Of a stretch of DNA of 64,000 nucleotides, positions 20,816 through 33,225 are shown piece after piece (the stretch's first letter is position 1; every line of letters starts with the position of its first letter). Below the pieces are notes generated by a model. That model saw only the letters and a program-made list of their open reading frames with translations. It was not told the DNA's origin and made no database searches. Origin of the DNA: Micrasema longulum (taxonomy: Eukaryota > Arthropoda > Insecta > Trichoptera > Brachycentridae). The position numbers and the translations under genes were made by a program. The stretch lies in assembly GCA_022494885.1 (NCBI GenBank), contig JAGVSM010000470.1:150443-214442 (forward strand), given 5' to 3'.

Positions 20816-21826
20816 TAGTACAGCTCTACACGTTGGTCAATACGTTCACCAGTATGCTGGTGCGCGTATTGGTAACGAAATCGCTACACTCCCCAAACGT
20901 TCGAGGGTCGTTATGTGTCTCTCGATGTCTCGATATGAGCCAATGTGGGGACATGTTTTATCTCTGGTGCGTAGGTCAAACGCCAACAAATAACACGTAG
21001 CTCAGGGCACAGGTGCCTAGATGGACATAGAAACAGTTGCAGCTGCTATGTTTCTAAAATTGTTTTTTTTTATTTAAACTTATATACGCACTTTAGCGGA
21101 TTCACTGCTTAAAGAAATATATTCTAGCCAACCGGAAAATTGATATTTTCTAATTACGGCTGTATTAAATAACTTATTTATTTATTTAAAGAAAAAACAG
21201 CTATTACTAGAAAAAATATGATATTTACAACTAAACCAAAATTATAGGTCAATTATTTAATTTGTGGGTAGATACATCTTGTATACATAAATGTATTTGT
21301 AAAAATATTTTCGTTATCCACAATAAAATTACGTGGGATCTAGAAAAAAAAAAGAAATACATGAAAATGTTTAAGTAATTTACTTATTAAATCTTTAAAA
21401 TATAGCGCTCATAGATGTGCAAATAGAAATAGGGGATTTTAGTTATATTTCATGCGTATTTTTATAAAAAGTTTTCTCAATGGTATAACTCGATCGATTC
21501 CAAAGTTTCTTTGTTGCTCATATTTAGGCCGCCATCTTGTCGAAAACAAGATGTAAACAGGCGAAAAATGACAAAAAACGCTCCCACACTCTCCGGCAGT
21601 TTGTGGCGTACTAACAACTGGGCCTGCATGCGGATGCTTTGACAATTCGTTCACCAAGCGCCCTTTGATCTGTGTTGAAATACAGACAATATTCCGGTCG
21701 GGCGGGAGCGCACGCACCAGCGTGTGTACCAGCTCTGCCAGCCACAAATACCCTGTACACATTTGCCGCTACGTATTTACCAGTGTACTGGTGAACTTAT
21801 TGGCCAACGTATAAAGCTGTCTTTAG
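20816..21826. mobile_element. 1-kb TIR element with a GC-rich right end
   Basis: The left end TACAGCTCTACACGTTGGTC, AATACGTTCACCAGTATGCT is matched, inverted, at 21765-21815 (AGTGTACTGGTGAACTTATT, GGCCAACGTATAAAGCTGTC). The TIRs are about 50 bp with roughly a dozen mismatches. TTA-like bases flank both ends. The right third contains a 107-codon minus-strand frame (21439-21762) and, in another frame, a short ATG frame beginning MSNKETLESIELYH that ends at a stop. Neither is a recognised transposase. The element looks like a non-autonomous derivative of a larger DNA transposon; a three-base TTA/TAA duplication would fit PIF/Harbinger, but that is a guess. Confidence 0.65.
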
Positions 21827-22571
21827 ATGAAAACGGAGATTGGAAAGAAATTAAGTTAGATGATTGAATGTACTTTCCTGCCATCTACATCTAGAGTACG
21901 CATACGTCATAATCGACTATACTTAATGACCCTTAAATAAGATAAAGCTCATCCGCATTGTGGTACTAAAAAAAGGTAGTGTTTCCCTTTCACCAAACAA
22001 GAAATACCCAGTTGTTACCTTAGATTACTTTCTTCATTATTCCGCTTGTCCGTCTAAACGCGCAATTACGTAGAGTGAAAGAAAGCGGTAGCAAAGGCAC
22101 CACAAATAGTTCACCAAATGCAATTAAGAATCTAACAGATCAATATCGATGCAGCAACCACGATTTGTGTCGTAATTATGGAGTCATTTCAAAGTGATTA
22201 CAATAACAAGCGAGGAGAATAGTTGGACACACTATGATTGATGATAATATGCTATGCTGATCTTCAAATACCGAAGGCAATATTGTATCGATAAAAACAT
22301 TAAATTTATGAGCTACAGATGATATATATGTAGCATGAGAAACAAACTAATATTCTATTAGCGTCGTAACGATGTGACTCTAAGGGGACAATATTTTTTG
22401 GAACGATAACAAATTACTAATAACATTCACTTACACATACTAAACAAAATATAGGATCCGGGCCAGTAATATATAACTTTACAGAACGTGAGTCACAATT
22501 ATCATAAAAATATAAAAAAATTAACAAAAATAAATAAACAAAACACAAATATTGAAATATAATGTTTTACT
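21827..22571. other. No gene recognised
   Basis: Mixed AT-rich DNA without motif or shared repeat. Confidence 0.4.
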
Positions 22572-23055
22572 AACCCTCGTGGTGTGGTGGTCACCGCGTT
22601 TGCCTACGATGCAAGATGTCTCGGGTTTGATTCCCGACACGGTTGACATGAAATATAATTATTTTCCTTGTGTAAGCAAAGGTTTTAAGTTTACATATTG
22701 TTGAGTTATATTTAGTTATAAAGGTGCTAAACTTGCTTTGTTTCTTTTTGTTCTTAATATGTATTTTTCTTTTAATGTTAATATTATTTAAGTCCCGAAT
22801 TGAGTTGTAGCAGGTCCTGGAAATGTAATTCATATGCATTATACTTTGTGTTATATGATTTATAAATAAATATAAAAAAAATAAATTTAAAAGGATGTTT
22901 TTACTCTAGGATATTTTATAGTCCCTGGACTGTTACCTGAACCGCAAGACTGTTCATATTACTTTGTTACAAAAAATATCAAGATATGCTGCGATTGGTG
23001 TACCAATGCAGTGCCCTATGTACTATGTACCATTAGGTGCGGAAAGGGAATGAAG
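22572..23055 (+). mobile_element. SINE family C interrupted by a LINE tail
   Basis: The tRNA-like head (CCTCGTGGTGTGGTGGTCAC ... GGGTTTGATTCCCGACACGG) ends near 22650. The rest of the SINE resumes at about 22915 with AGTCCCTGGACTGTTACCTG, GCAAGACTG, CAATGCAGTGCCCTATGTAC and ends with ACCATTAGGTGCGG. The intervening ~215 bases are foreign to the family. The order and strand of both pieces are those of one copy. Confidence 0.8.
22675..22890 (+). mobile_element. Non-coding LINE-like 3' tail inside SINE C
   Basis: The insert is A/T-rich, has no recognised coding part, and ends in TAAATAAATATAAAAAAAATAA. This is how severely 5'-truncated LINE insertions look. The parent LINE is not identified. 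The orientation is inferred from the A-rich end. Confidence 0.5.
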
Positions 23056-24657
23056 ATGAATTGGAAAATTAAACCCTAAAAATCAAATTAAACCCTAACT
23101 GAACAATTAAAAATTCACTGGAACGTATTAGTACAGTAGAACTCCAATTATACGGATCGATTAGGACCGGACCTCATTAGGATGCAGTATGCAGATGCCC
23201 TACAACAGTATGGAAGCAAGACAAACATTTTACAAAATCTTATAAATTGTTAAATTAATTAAAATAAATAGACCATATCCTTTACAATTTGTTTGAACGA
23301 GTATTAGAAAACATGCGAATATTATGAGAAAATAAAAAAGAAAATCGTATTGAATTAATAAGTTAAAATTTCTCCCGTAAAATACAATCTAAACTCGTAA
23401 AAATTGTTAATTAAATAACAAGCTGATGACTATTTATCAGTTCGCAAACATTTATGCAAAAGAAAACACGCTTTCCAAACATGAACCTGTCTGATGCTAA
23501 TTCTATTATTTTATTAGGCATTAAAATTTTTAAAAACTTTCAACGTTGATAAGGTAATCTTGTTGTTCACAGGGCAAATCGAGAAATTCGACAGTTAAAA
23601 AGTCACAATATGAAATGAATATATAAATAAGTTTAACAAAAAAGATGATTCAATTGAAATTGAAGAGTGGTAAAATATTATTAGGAGGATGATCGTGTAA
23701 CCGACGAATGGAACTAAACATTTCATCAAAAAATACTTTTTTTTTTTAAAACTAATTTAACGACAAATATCGAAAATCTATAAACGTCCTTATCCTTTTG
23801 TAATTGTGGGCCTAGTAGTAGTAAAACTTAAGTATTATTTACACGTGGACAATACAATAGATAAGACAATGTTGTCTAAGCCCAGCTTCGTGAACAGCCT
23901 CGACCACTCAGGACAGAACGCTGGGACATTACAAAAATTCGGCCGCAGTTCACACGTGAGCACTGCGAAAATAAATACACGGTTCGTAGATGGCGCTTTT
24001 ATTAAAAATAGAGGTTGTTGATACTAAAAATATTGTTCATAATTTTTTTCTGTAGAATACAAGGAAAGAAAATTGTAACTTTGGCTAGAATTGATAAAAT
24101 TGCAGCACTGTGTAGAACTGTCATTCAGTACTTGTTAACTATGACAAATTATGAGTCAATTTAAAACGCATAGAATGTTCCGTTCCGTTAGAACTTCTGA
24201 ATAAAAAGTATATAAAAACAGTCTTCTGCTAAAATTCAATGTTCTGTAAAAAAAATGAGGAAATCCATCGATTACTTTCCGAGATCTGCGGCCACAAACA
24301 TGCGGAACCTAAATATGTATATAGATAATAACGCTGCTATGAATCGAACGAAGAAACCGAAGGTTTGTTACAGTTGTACATTTCTCACGCACTGCGATAT
24401 AATTCTATCGGTGTATGAGATACGAGTGTAATATGACTGACATATCACGTGAATATCCGATACCTAATTGATAACTTTCGCTTTGCATCACAAAACGTGG
24501 GGAAGTTGTAAATACTAGCATATCTTAACTCTTGGTACATAAGTCAATAGCCTTCCTTTAATTCGGAAATCGTATACTAAAGGGAAAACGAAGATCACTT
24601 TGGTGTTTCGAAATAGTTATAGAACCTTTCTATTTCTACCATAGTTCCTTACATTTA
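23056..24657. other. No gene recognised
   Basis: AT-rich. A 71-codon frame (23806-24021) has no known domain. 24280-24500 is slightly GC-richer. No shared repeats were seen. Confidence 0.4.
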
Positions 24658-25033
24658 CACGGCGTTTCAGGGCCAGACAGTAAAATTTCAGAGGAACATT
24701 CCTCACGGTAAACTTTTAAAAAATCCTGATATTTTTGTTTTTCCAATGTAAAATAATTTATAATTTTAAAGTGCAGTAAATCCTTAATTCCTCGGATTAG
24801 TGTTCCTTCCACAAACCCCTGCCCCTCCCCTACCCATCGTGCGTATCGCTTCGTTGGTCAAATACGTTTTTTTTCTCATTTTTTTTGTAGGGGACGGGTA
24901 GTCTGAGAAATTAAAGATTTACTGTATTTTCAGATTATAAAAAAAAACAAAATATAAGTTTTTGGAAAAAAAAATGGATTCACCATGAGGAATGTTCCTT
25001 TGAAATTTCGCGGTCTGACCCTGAAACACCGTG
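24658..25033. mobile_element. TIR element, family G, copy 1
   Basis: CACGGCGTTTCAGGGCCAGA at the left is mirrored by GGTCTGACCCTGAAACACCG at the right. The TIRs run about 55 bp through AATTTC and GGAACATTCCTCA. The interior is non-coding. It contains a C-rich block (24816-24835), CCCCTGCCCCTCCCCTACCC, then ATCGTGCGTATCGCTTCGTT. The same family, in the opposite orientation, is at 45431. No target duplication is clear, and the superfamily is not recognised. Confidence 0.82.
24816..24835 (-). other. G-quadruplex motif
   Basis: On the minus strand there are four G-runs (3, 4, 4, 4) separated by loops of 2, 1 and 2 bases, which satisfies the standard G3+N1-7 rule. It sits in the middle of the family G element. 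A weaker version is present in the other copy at 45587-45615. Confidence 0.75.
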
Positions 25034-25839
25034 TCTATGAATAAAAATCAAATAGTACTATTTTTAGTATCCCAATTGTTTAATACATGCATTCTCGTCA
25101 AATGCAGCCCTGGAAAATGATGAATAAAACTTTTACGCTCCTAACTTTTTTCTATTGAACAGATTGAAGATTTTAGGAGCTATAAAAATTCCAATGGCAA
25201 GCTCATTATTTTGCGAAAAACCCCGCAAATCGGTCCAGTTTATCGATATAATTTAGCCTATCGAGGACACACATACGAACATTGCTTTTTATATATATAT
25301 AGATATACTGTAATGAACAATCTTCGGTTTAAAATATCATTGATCAAAATCCTTTGTTACTGTGTAATTAACAATCCAGTGTTATAATATCTTCCCTCGC
25401 AGTTTTTGAGGTTCTTTTGGTTTTGTACTAGAAACTTCAGCGTGGCGATGGCTATCACTATGACAATCACGACTTGCTCTGATAACTAAGTGTAAGTAGT
25501 TGTCGTAAAGCTCATTTTGAATAAGTCATTAACGTCTGCGATCTGATATGCAGGTGCGTTTTCTTCATCTCACGTTTGAGTTTACAGTAAAAGTAAATGT
25601 CTGGCCGACTAGATCCAATTCGTTCTCGACTAATTTCAATACGTCGTTTTTAGCGTGCTTAGTTTTCTGTAAACATGACGGAACGTGCCCTGATCATAAT
25701 CTCAATATATTAAAAGCCTTTTTTACTAGACGAAAATAAATTGTTAACGTGATATACCTACTATTATATTGCAAAATATACTTTCTAAGTTTATTGGTTT
25801 CGATTTCTAAATACGTAATCATCATTATACCCCTCCCCT
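25034..25839. other. Probable LINE 3' tail at 25130-25315; otherwise no gene
   Basis: AAACCCCGCAAATCGGTCCA, then ACACACATACGAACATTGCT, then TTTTATATATATATAGATA is the style of 3' ends common in insect RTE-like repeats. No coding sequence accompanies it. 25316-25839 shows only short frames, including a 63-codon frame at 25548-25739 without a known domain. Confidence 0.4.
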
Positions 25840-25985
25840 GTCCGCACCTGACTGTGCATAGGGCAATGCAGTGGTATACTAAATGCAGCGTATATCAATC
25901 ATATATTGCATGAAAGTAAAGCCTTACGCTTCAGGTTGGAACATAAAATGTTGCACTGTAGAACAACCTTTTTAATCAATATATA
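25840..25985 (-). mobile_element. SINE family C, head missing
   Basis: It carries CCGCACCTGACTGTGCATAG, GGGCAATGCAGTGGTATACT, AATGCAGCGTATATCAATCA and CTTACGCTTCAGG, the 3' two-thirds of the family in the right order. The tRNA-like head that should lie above about 25990 is absent, so the copy is truncated in what was its 5' part. Confidence 0.8.
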
Positions 25986-26454
25986 ATTAGGGAGTTACTT
26001 TATTTAAGAATACTCTAATAACAAATATGCAACGGCCAAAATTTTTGAAATAAAAAATCACAACAACCTATTTTGGTCATTTCGACTCGCCTAAAATGTA
26101 TTTTTTTAAATATTTATTGCAGTGTTACATACTGCCATAAATATTGAAAAAATACATACGATATTTATTAAGATTTACGTATATAAATATCCTAGTTGAA
26201 AAAATTCATACAGTTTTTTTTAACATGCACTCGGGTTTTTGTCTTATGTGAGACAAAGATGTTTATGAATTAAGTTATTAAAATTAATTTTGCTATGTAA
26301 ACTCTTACAGCCTGTGTTATTCATAATGTAATATATTACTTTTTTTTTCATTTAAATTATTTATTGACAATTCTTGATGGAATTCCATCGTAATGATGAA
26401 ATAACTTATATTTACATATAAGTTATTAATTTAAAAAATACTTGGTACACTTCC
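25986..26454. other. No gene; AT-rich with a short palindrome
   Basis: AATAACTTATAT (26400-26411) pairs perfectly with ATATAAGTTATT (26416-26427) across TTAC. Otherwise it is AT-rich, with nothing recognised. Confidence 0.5.
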
Positions 26455-26520
26455 ACTTATTTATTTTGACCAATTAGCGCTTTCACCCTCTAATGGGCAT
26501 CTTCAGACTGGTAATATATT
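26455..26520 (-). mobile_element. Hammerhead-like Penelope-type terminal motif
   Basis: On the minus strand it reads CAGTCTGAAGATGCCCATTA, GAGGGTGAAAGCGC, then AATTGGTCAAAATAAATAAG and TGGAAGT. CTGAAGA is followed by a CCC/GGG stem and GAAA, the core order of a hammerhead ribozyme; the stem is separated from the core by unpaired bases. The downstream TTGGTCAAAATAA block is the same as in the fold-back copies. Only this terminal motif is present. Confidence 0.55.
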
Positions 26521-26811
26521 ACATTTTTTTTAAATCGATATATATTTCATTTCTCTAAACAACTATAAAGAAAATGCTTGAACCTTTATTGCAAATAATA
26601 ATAATACTCTAATCTAACTGTACCTATTTAAAAAGGTTTTACACGCTTTTTTTCAATACTTTCATATTATATTATATTTATTTTCTCGTTTGAAATAAGA
26701 AAGGATAGACGGCTGATCTGGGGTTACTCCGTGTGCATCCGCTGACGAAAGTCACAATAAAAAATAAAAAAATTCATATGTTCTTTTTCGATATTATTGT
26801 GTTATAAAAAG
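26521..26811. other. No gene recognised
   Basis: AT-rich DNA. CGCTGACGAAAGTCAC near 26740 looks like a piece of a hammerhead core by eye, but the rest of the fold is missing. Confidence 0.35.
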
Positions 26812-27125
26812 AAAAAATGCTAGTGGCAATAATAAGTCCGCCATTTAACCATGTATACCTTTGTTAATATATTTGTATTTATCACATTGTACATTATGGT
26901 TAATTAAGATTTATTATTATGACTATTGTATTTTATTTTTTTACAAGTGGAATTATATGGAGTGGCTTTTCACAAGTACGCTTTTTCTCTTTTTTTTTTG
27001 CATAATATTTACTTACATATTTTTACAAAACTACAACTGGCCAATAATTTTGGTTTATTTGTAAATACTGTTTTTTTTTGTTTTTGTTACAATGGCTCTT
27101 GTTTTCTTATAATAAATAAATAAAA
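26812..27125 (+). mobile_element. Jockey-like LINE 3' untranslated tail
   Basis: GCTAGTGGCAATAATAAGTC, CGCCATTTAACCATGTATAC and TTTGTATTTATCACATTGTA recur nearly unchanged at 39391-39460. The wording (GGCAATAAG.CCGCC) is typical of 3' tails of insect Jockey-type LINEs. It ends AATAAATAAATAAAATT. No coding remnant is attached. Confidence 0.65.
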
Positions 27126-27171
27126 TTATTACTCTAGGTTTTATAACATCAACTTATAGTGTAGATACTAT

Positions 27172-27330
27172 GCATATAGTGCACTTGGCCACGCATAATG
27201 CCCGGGATTCGTTTCCCGACGAGTTAGACTGCTATCTGAATGAAGCACAAGACTGATCACCCTCCCTTCTTGTGACAATCAATCGAAATACGCCACATTT
27301 GGTGCGAGTTACCAATGGTTAAGAAGAATC
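27172..27330 (+). mobile_element. SINE family C, internally deleted
   Basis: A degenerate head (CACTTGGCCACGCATAATG, GGGATTCGTTTCCCGACGAG) is followed by ACAAGACTGATCACC, CAATCAATCGAAATACGC and CACATTTGGTG. These match the family C order, with the middle AGTCCCTGGACTG block missing. The B box is mutated. Confidence 0.65.
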
Positions 27331-29937
27331 TAAGAGGAATCGGCCAGTCTGGAACTATTAATTGTAAATGCATCATTTTGATTGCACGCTATTAGGTTTA
27401 AGATGGCAGGTATTTGCGAATTTTGCGCGCTGATTATCTGGCGGGCATAACTAATGAAACTGTGGTCATTTTTTGTTGGTCGCGCAATCCTAGATGCATA
27501 ACTAGAAGGCGCACAGTTCATTGAAGTGATGAATATGAATGATTGTTTCGCAATATTTAGCATCGTGATTGTGTAATAATGATTTGCTCGCGGAAATTCA
27601 GAGAAGAGTAATTTCATTTCTCTCGCATGCTTTTTCAGGGGGTAATCTCGTTAGTGAGATGCGCTACACGAAGCCAGGAGACAGTTAATCATTGGAGACT
27701 ATTCAAATTTATCATGCCGAGGTTAGGAAGTACTAGAGAAATCGTGATTTGCAAAATTGCAGGACAGAACGAACTAACAGATTAGGTGTGCATTTTCAAA
27801 CGCGACCATTTCTCACAACTCGTAGTTTTAACAATGCCATTCTACCCTCATCAGCACTAGAGAATGGACTAGTAAACGTATTTCTGCGTTTTATAATAAT
27901 TGATTACACGGTAAAAATGATATAAATGGTCGGGCTTCATGCTTCCGATGCCCGCCTGAAAAAACCTTTCGCTTCATATAAAAATATAAAAAAACACTAT
28001 GTATTGCAAAAAAAACATTATTTTTAGTTTTGATCTAGCAAATTCGAAGATGAAAATGTTATTTTTTGTATGTTAACAGAAGGTAAAAACAAAATAAATA
28101 AATAAATTTACGCCTCACGATGTTGTTGATACTGGGTTTGATTATCACGCTTAGGTTTAATACCTTACGAGGTAAGAGGATACGTGGTCCCATTTTTCTT
28201 CATACAAACGTATTCCAATATTTTCTCCCCGGATTATGGCACTAGAGTAATTTTTTTTTACACAATGTAGATATTTACCCATTGGCGAGTCCCTATTGTT
28301 TTGTTTTTTGAGATAAATTGTTTACTATGGGAACTAGAACCACCCAAAAGCCTTAAAAGCGCTCAGTTTTATCTGCTGTCTTGGAACGCACGGTATAATT
28401 TGATAACTATGTTTAAAAAACGCAAAACGTACGGACACAGAAAATTTTATTCTAAAACAGGAGTAAAAATCCTTAAAAAAAAAAACAACAATGTCGGCTC
28501 AGTTTTGAGGGGCGGAAAACGGGACAACTAAACTTAGATTTTAGTTAGGCATAATAATATGTCCGACGTGCAGTTGTCTTTTTCGCACATAATTGGGGAA
28601 GCATTTGCGAGAGAGTGACAGAAAAAAATGTTCAAATACCTATTCATTAAAATTCCCAGTCATCGCATATACTTTCAATGAGAACACAAATAAACCCATA
28701 AATAATAGATTAGGGTAAGTAATTCAACAAATTGTAGGTTTATTGGTCTACGTAATAAAGCGTAGATAGAAGTTACCGGGTAGCTCGTAGTCCGTAATCC
28801 AAAAATTAACATTAACAAAAAGACACTGTCAACAAAAGTAACGGACAAGCAATGCGGTATAATTGAATATGTTTATTGCCTTGTCTCTGAATTAACCATA
28901 CATGAGAACTTTGAACTGAAATACGCGTATGCCTTATGTTCTCTAAAAGAACCGACTATACGATATAATGTAGAAAGTATTATAATAATGGGCCTTTAAA
29001 ATTTGATCTATTGGCGACCTGTCTGAGGCTAATCACTAATCACCAATCACCAATCACCCATTAATTACTTTGGCTATAAATACATTCATAATAGTGTCTT
29101 CTTTTATGTTTTGTCATGGAGAAATTTTAACTTAATTTAGGTTGAATCACTAATGGCATACTTAACCAAAACGTGTTAAATATGTGATATTATCTATACA
29201 TTATTAAAAGACAATTTACTATATATATATATATTTGTATAAATATTATAAATTATTCACACTTTGGGATTTTTGGGATTTCTTGTTAACAAAGGAATTT
29301 CTTGACGCGAAACCATGATTTTTTTTACAATTTACTGATTTAAAAAAATCATTTTCTAAGATAATAATGTATTTATATTGATGTGGTGACTAACTTTGCA
29401 AACTATATTATACTACGATAAAATAAAATAACTGTGTCATTTTAAGGATTACATGATTTTGTAATTGCAATTATTTTTTTGAAATTGTTATTTTGTACCC
29501 TGTATTTTGTTAAAGACTATTATTTCCATAATAAATTAGCATAATACCGTGGGATTAAAAAAATAAAATAATATCAATACACAAAAAAAATACGCTTTTT
29601 TACGTATTACCCTTCTTATAGTTTACTAACGAGGCATTTTTAGTTAAATAAGGCATACCTACACTAAAGTTTTATTATAAATTTAAATACTTGGTTATAA
29701 CTTTAATCAAAATATAACCAATCACCTCATTATAATAGGATTCAATCAAGAATTGTCAGTAAATAACATAAATCGAATCAGAAATGCACGTTATATAAAT
29801 ATAATCAATACAGGTAGGATTCATAAAATGGAAAATTATCAGATATCTGAATAATACACGTGAATGGAAGTTGCAAGAACGTTTTGAAATACAAAAATAA
29901 CTCGATTTTTAACGACAAATGATAATGTAGAATAATC
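27331..29937. other. No gene recognised in 2.6 kb
   Basis: 27330-27700 is less AT-rich and has a 95-codon minus-strand frame without a recognised domain. 28301-28531 is a 76-codon basic frame, also unrecognised. A short tandem (ATCACCA-like, 29031-29058) and a TA run (29220-29234) are present. A faint tRNA-like relic near 28120 is too decayed to assign. Confidence 0.4.
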
Positions 29938-30122
29938 GGGATGTGTTCGCGTGGCTTGTGTCTCGGAATCACTGATCTAAGGTCCGTGGTTCGAATTCCA
30001 CTCTACCCTAACTTGATTACCATTTTCTCAGAGTAAGTTATTTTTAACTCGTTGAAAATGTCCCTCAAAATGAAATATTTGGGTAAATTATAAGAACGCA
30101 AATATTTATTTTATTATTATTG
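29938..30122 (+). mobile_element. tRNA-derived SINE, family A
   Basis: The head is diverged (CGGGATGTGTTCGCGTGGCT), but the B-box region GTGGTTCGAATTCC, the body ACTTGATTACCATTTTCTC, CTCGTTGAAAATG and the tail AAATATTTGGGTAAATTATA then AAGAACGCAAATATT are clear. It is a full-length copy with an A-rich end. Confidence 0.84.
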
Positions 30123-31857
30123 AAAAAAAAAAAGATAATAATATCCGCCTAATGTCGGTCCGAGGCCTTGAGACTAGCAATGATCTTGCATTGCTTCACC
30201 AAACAGAACCCGGGCTCAAAGTCACGTTCATGCACAATACTAACACTAAAAGTGTATGGCCAACATTAGAAAGGCGTTGCCAGAGTCATTGTTACAAGTG
30301 AAAATAGCTCAAAATGATTATGTAGGAATAATGACGGAAAAATAACTACAAAGTATGCACAGAGGAAAAAATATTCATGCTTGTACTTGCAAGGCGTATT
30401 GTAAAATGCATGTAGAACTAATAAGAGTAGTAAATTGTATACATTCATATTTTATTTACTACCTACTCTGTGCTGGAAACATAACTGTGTCCATTTGTAC
30501 TGGCACAAACGTTTTGTACATTATTTATAAGTAAAAAATACCACCAATAAAATTATATAATGGGAATTATAAATATACATATTTTTTAGGTATTATATTA
30601 TAAAAATACAATTAAACTGATAACAATCCAACATTTTTAACACTACTATAGACTTAAAAGAATATTCCTTCAATCTTAAATAATTAATTTTATTTGCAAA
30701 GTATTTTTTTAAAAACGAAAAACGACAACTAGAGCGATATTGTTTACATTTTTCCTCATAAATTATTGCGAAGCGAATGTCGATTTTATTAATAATATCA
30801 AAGTGCTTCACTCATTTCCACGCGATATTATATTCGGAAGTCATTGAACTATTCACAAATGATAAAATCTTCTAGTAAATAAATAATCAATACAATGTGT
30901 CGTATACGATGTCGTATCGACGTGTAGAAATAGTAGTGTAATTATTTAAATGATTACATAATGAGAGTATCTAACTATAATTATATTTTAGTATAGATAG
31001 ATCTGATATAATAATTTATTAGAGGTAGGTATGTGTATTACTGATTAAAGATAAAAATACAACCATACTACGCATTGTTGAGATTTACGCGCTTTACAAT
31101 TTACGTGTAGTCAAAAGATTTTTAATAAGAAATCAAATTTTTGTAACACCTGCTGAAAGTACATTATATCTATTGTGATTGGTCTAGTGATCCAGGTGTT
31201 CATATTGTAGGGTCGATTGTTTCTACTGAAGCCTTCAGTCCGAGACGTTCACCAGCCCGAAAGATACATTGTAAAATAAAATAAGAAATCGATAACAGCA
31301 TCGATAACATGTTTGAATGTAATAATAGTGTAAGGTACGTTAAACATTTTCAAAAACTTACAAGTTGCGGTGTAAAGGGGGCTCAAGAAATGTATACATA
31401 CCTGAAACACAAAAAAAAAACATTGAAATGGATTCCATCAGTTTCTTAAAATTGTACACTATCAAAAGTTGAACATAACGTTAATGTTAAATATTAATGT
31501 ACATCTTGAGTGGTTTATGCTATGTATATGTGCCGCATGTAATGTATATGTTTGTGTATGTTTTATGTGTGCGTTCATGTGTGTGCGTGGATGGCTCGGA
31601 GTGTACATTCGGTATTTTTATTTATTTTAATTTATTACCTCCATGGAAAACGCAAATGTCAACAATTATTCTTTTCTCACTTAAAATTCTTTTTTTTTGT
31701 CACATTTAATGTTTATATCTTTTAATTTATGAAAACTTAATTGGTCTTTTTATGTTAAAAAATTGTTGTTTTTAATACTGATTTTGTATGACTGTATGTT
31801 TTCTAAATAAAATAAAAAATAAATTACAACAGAGATGAAGAACATTTAAGAAAAGGT
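30123..31857. other. No gene; possible LINE tail at 31640-31830
   Basis: 30123-31490 is AT-rich with only short frames. 31497-31620 is a TG-rich degenerate run. 31640-31830 ends in AAATAAAATAAAAAATAAAT and looks like a LINE 3' tail without coding sequence. Confidence 0.4.
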
Positions 31858-32045
31858 AATATAGAAGTCTAGGCATCTACAGGGCTTATGACCTGTCAAT
31901 GGCTGGTTTAAGTGGCCACTTTACACACTGTTTAACATTCACCATTCTGCCTATATTTGAACATCTATATTCCTTCAATTCTTTCACCTGTTGATGTTTG
32001 TGAAGCCTCTTTAACTTCACAAACATATAACATTTCAGATATTAT
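31858..32045 (+). mobile_element. Foldback family R copy
   Basis: It reads AATATAGAAGTCTAGGCATC, TACAGGGCTTATGACCTGTC, CTGGTTTAAGTGGCCACTTT, then ACCATTCTGCCTATATTTGA. The order matches the reverse complement of the 6562 copy. It also contains a hairpin, TGTTTGTGAAG (31996) with CTTCACAAACA. The family termini are not present. Confidence 0.72.
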
Positions 32046-33149
32046 TTAAACAAATAATAAAAAATCGCTTGAATCGCATTGAGAAGGTCGTAGGACTTCG
32101 AAATTGTTTATAATTGAAAAAAAAAATTATCTATTTTAATTACCGAAAAATATGACTTTTGACAGATCGCGTGCTTATTCCAGCGTTATACCACATAATG
32201 TGCAGGTATAAGTTTCTATGGTCGCTATCGCAGATTTAAACAGAGTTTAACTCTATGCGAGGTTTAAAAGTAATACTTTTTGCTATACCATTATTATTCT
32301 ACCACTATTCTCAAGCTTAACTTTATACCCGATATATAAGTAAGGCCCATACAGTATACCGTAGTGATGGTGAATATGATTTTAGTATTCACATTGTGTT
32401 AACTCATAAGAATATATAATGTAATAAATAATATAATTAACATTATATTATTATTAATTGAATCGGCATTCACTTCTTAACACTTGTGTTACACTAATAA
32501 CAAATAACAAAGTTTTATTTTCATAATAATTTATAATAAACATTCGTTTGCTTGATTCAGATGTTTCAATGAACATAATCGAAATAGAAGTCAAATCGAT
32601 TTAAAAACATTATATCACCCTGCTTGTCGATAACGACGCAATAAGATGTAATTAGTTCATTAATTAAAGGGGAATTGAAAAATATTGTGTGTCGATAGAG
32701 TACTCTATTTGATTTTATTGTCGATAACTCCCCGCGATAAAATTGAAACATTTGTACGTTTTCTCCCCCATCGCATCTGTTGTTCTATTTCCTCGGCACG
32801 CCCTACATTTCCTCTCTGTATACGAGGGAGGGATGCAGAATGCGGACTAGAGTACATACTCAGTAGTGAATTATTGCTATTTCGATTCATTAGCATGCGA
32901 AATTTATTATTTAAGCGCGTTAAATGCTATTACTGAGCTATTTTTATTATTATTTCATGATACCCACTGCTACTGTCAGTTCATTATTACAAGAATTTCA
33001 AAATAAAAAAAACCAGCCCCGTGATATCCGATACAGAATGGCCTATTTCCCACGTATCGTATAAATCCAAATGGCACGGCAAAATTGGGGTTGACTGTCA
33101 TTTATCATATTCTTTCGTATTTATTTCATGTTTGTTCAGCGGTTACTCT
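32046..33149. other. No gene; possible repeat end near 33055-33100
   Basis: 32680-32940 is less AT-rich and has overlapping 60-83-codon frames on both strands with no domain. 33057-33100 (CGTATAAATCC ... GGCAAAATTGGGGTTGAC) resembles 4436-4475. Confidence 0.4.
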
Positions 33150-33205
33150 ATAAAAATCCTGCAAAAGGAAATCGAGTAAAGATTTGTCGGTCTCACAGTA
33201 TACTG
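33150..33205 (+). mobile_element. SINE family C 5' module, isolated
   Basis: ATAAAAATCCTGC, AAAAGGAAATCGAGTAAAGA and TTTGTCGGTCTC match the module that lies upstream of the tRNA-like head at 13912-14033 (reverse). The head and body do not follow; a LINE tail begins 20 bases later. Confidence 0.6.
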
Positions 33206-33225
33206 GTTGTTGCGTTTAACTAGCA

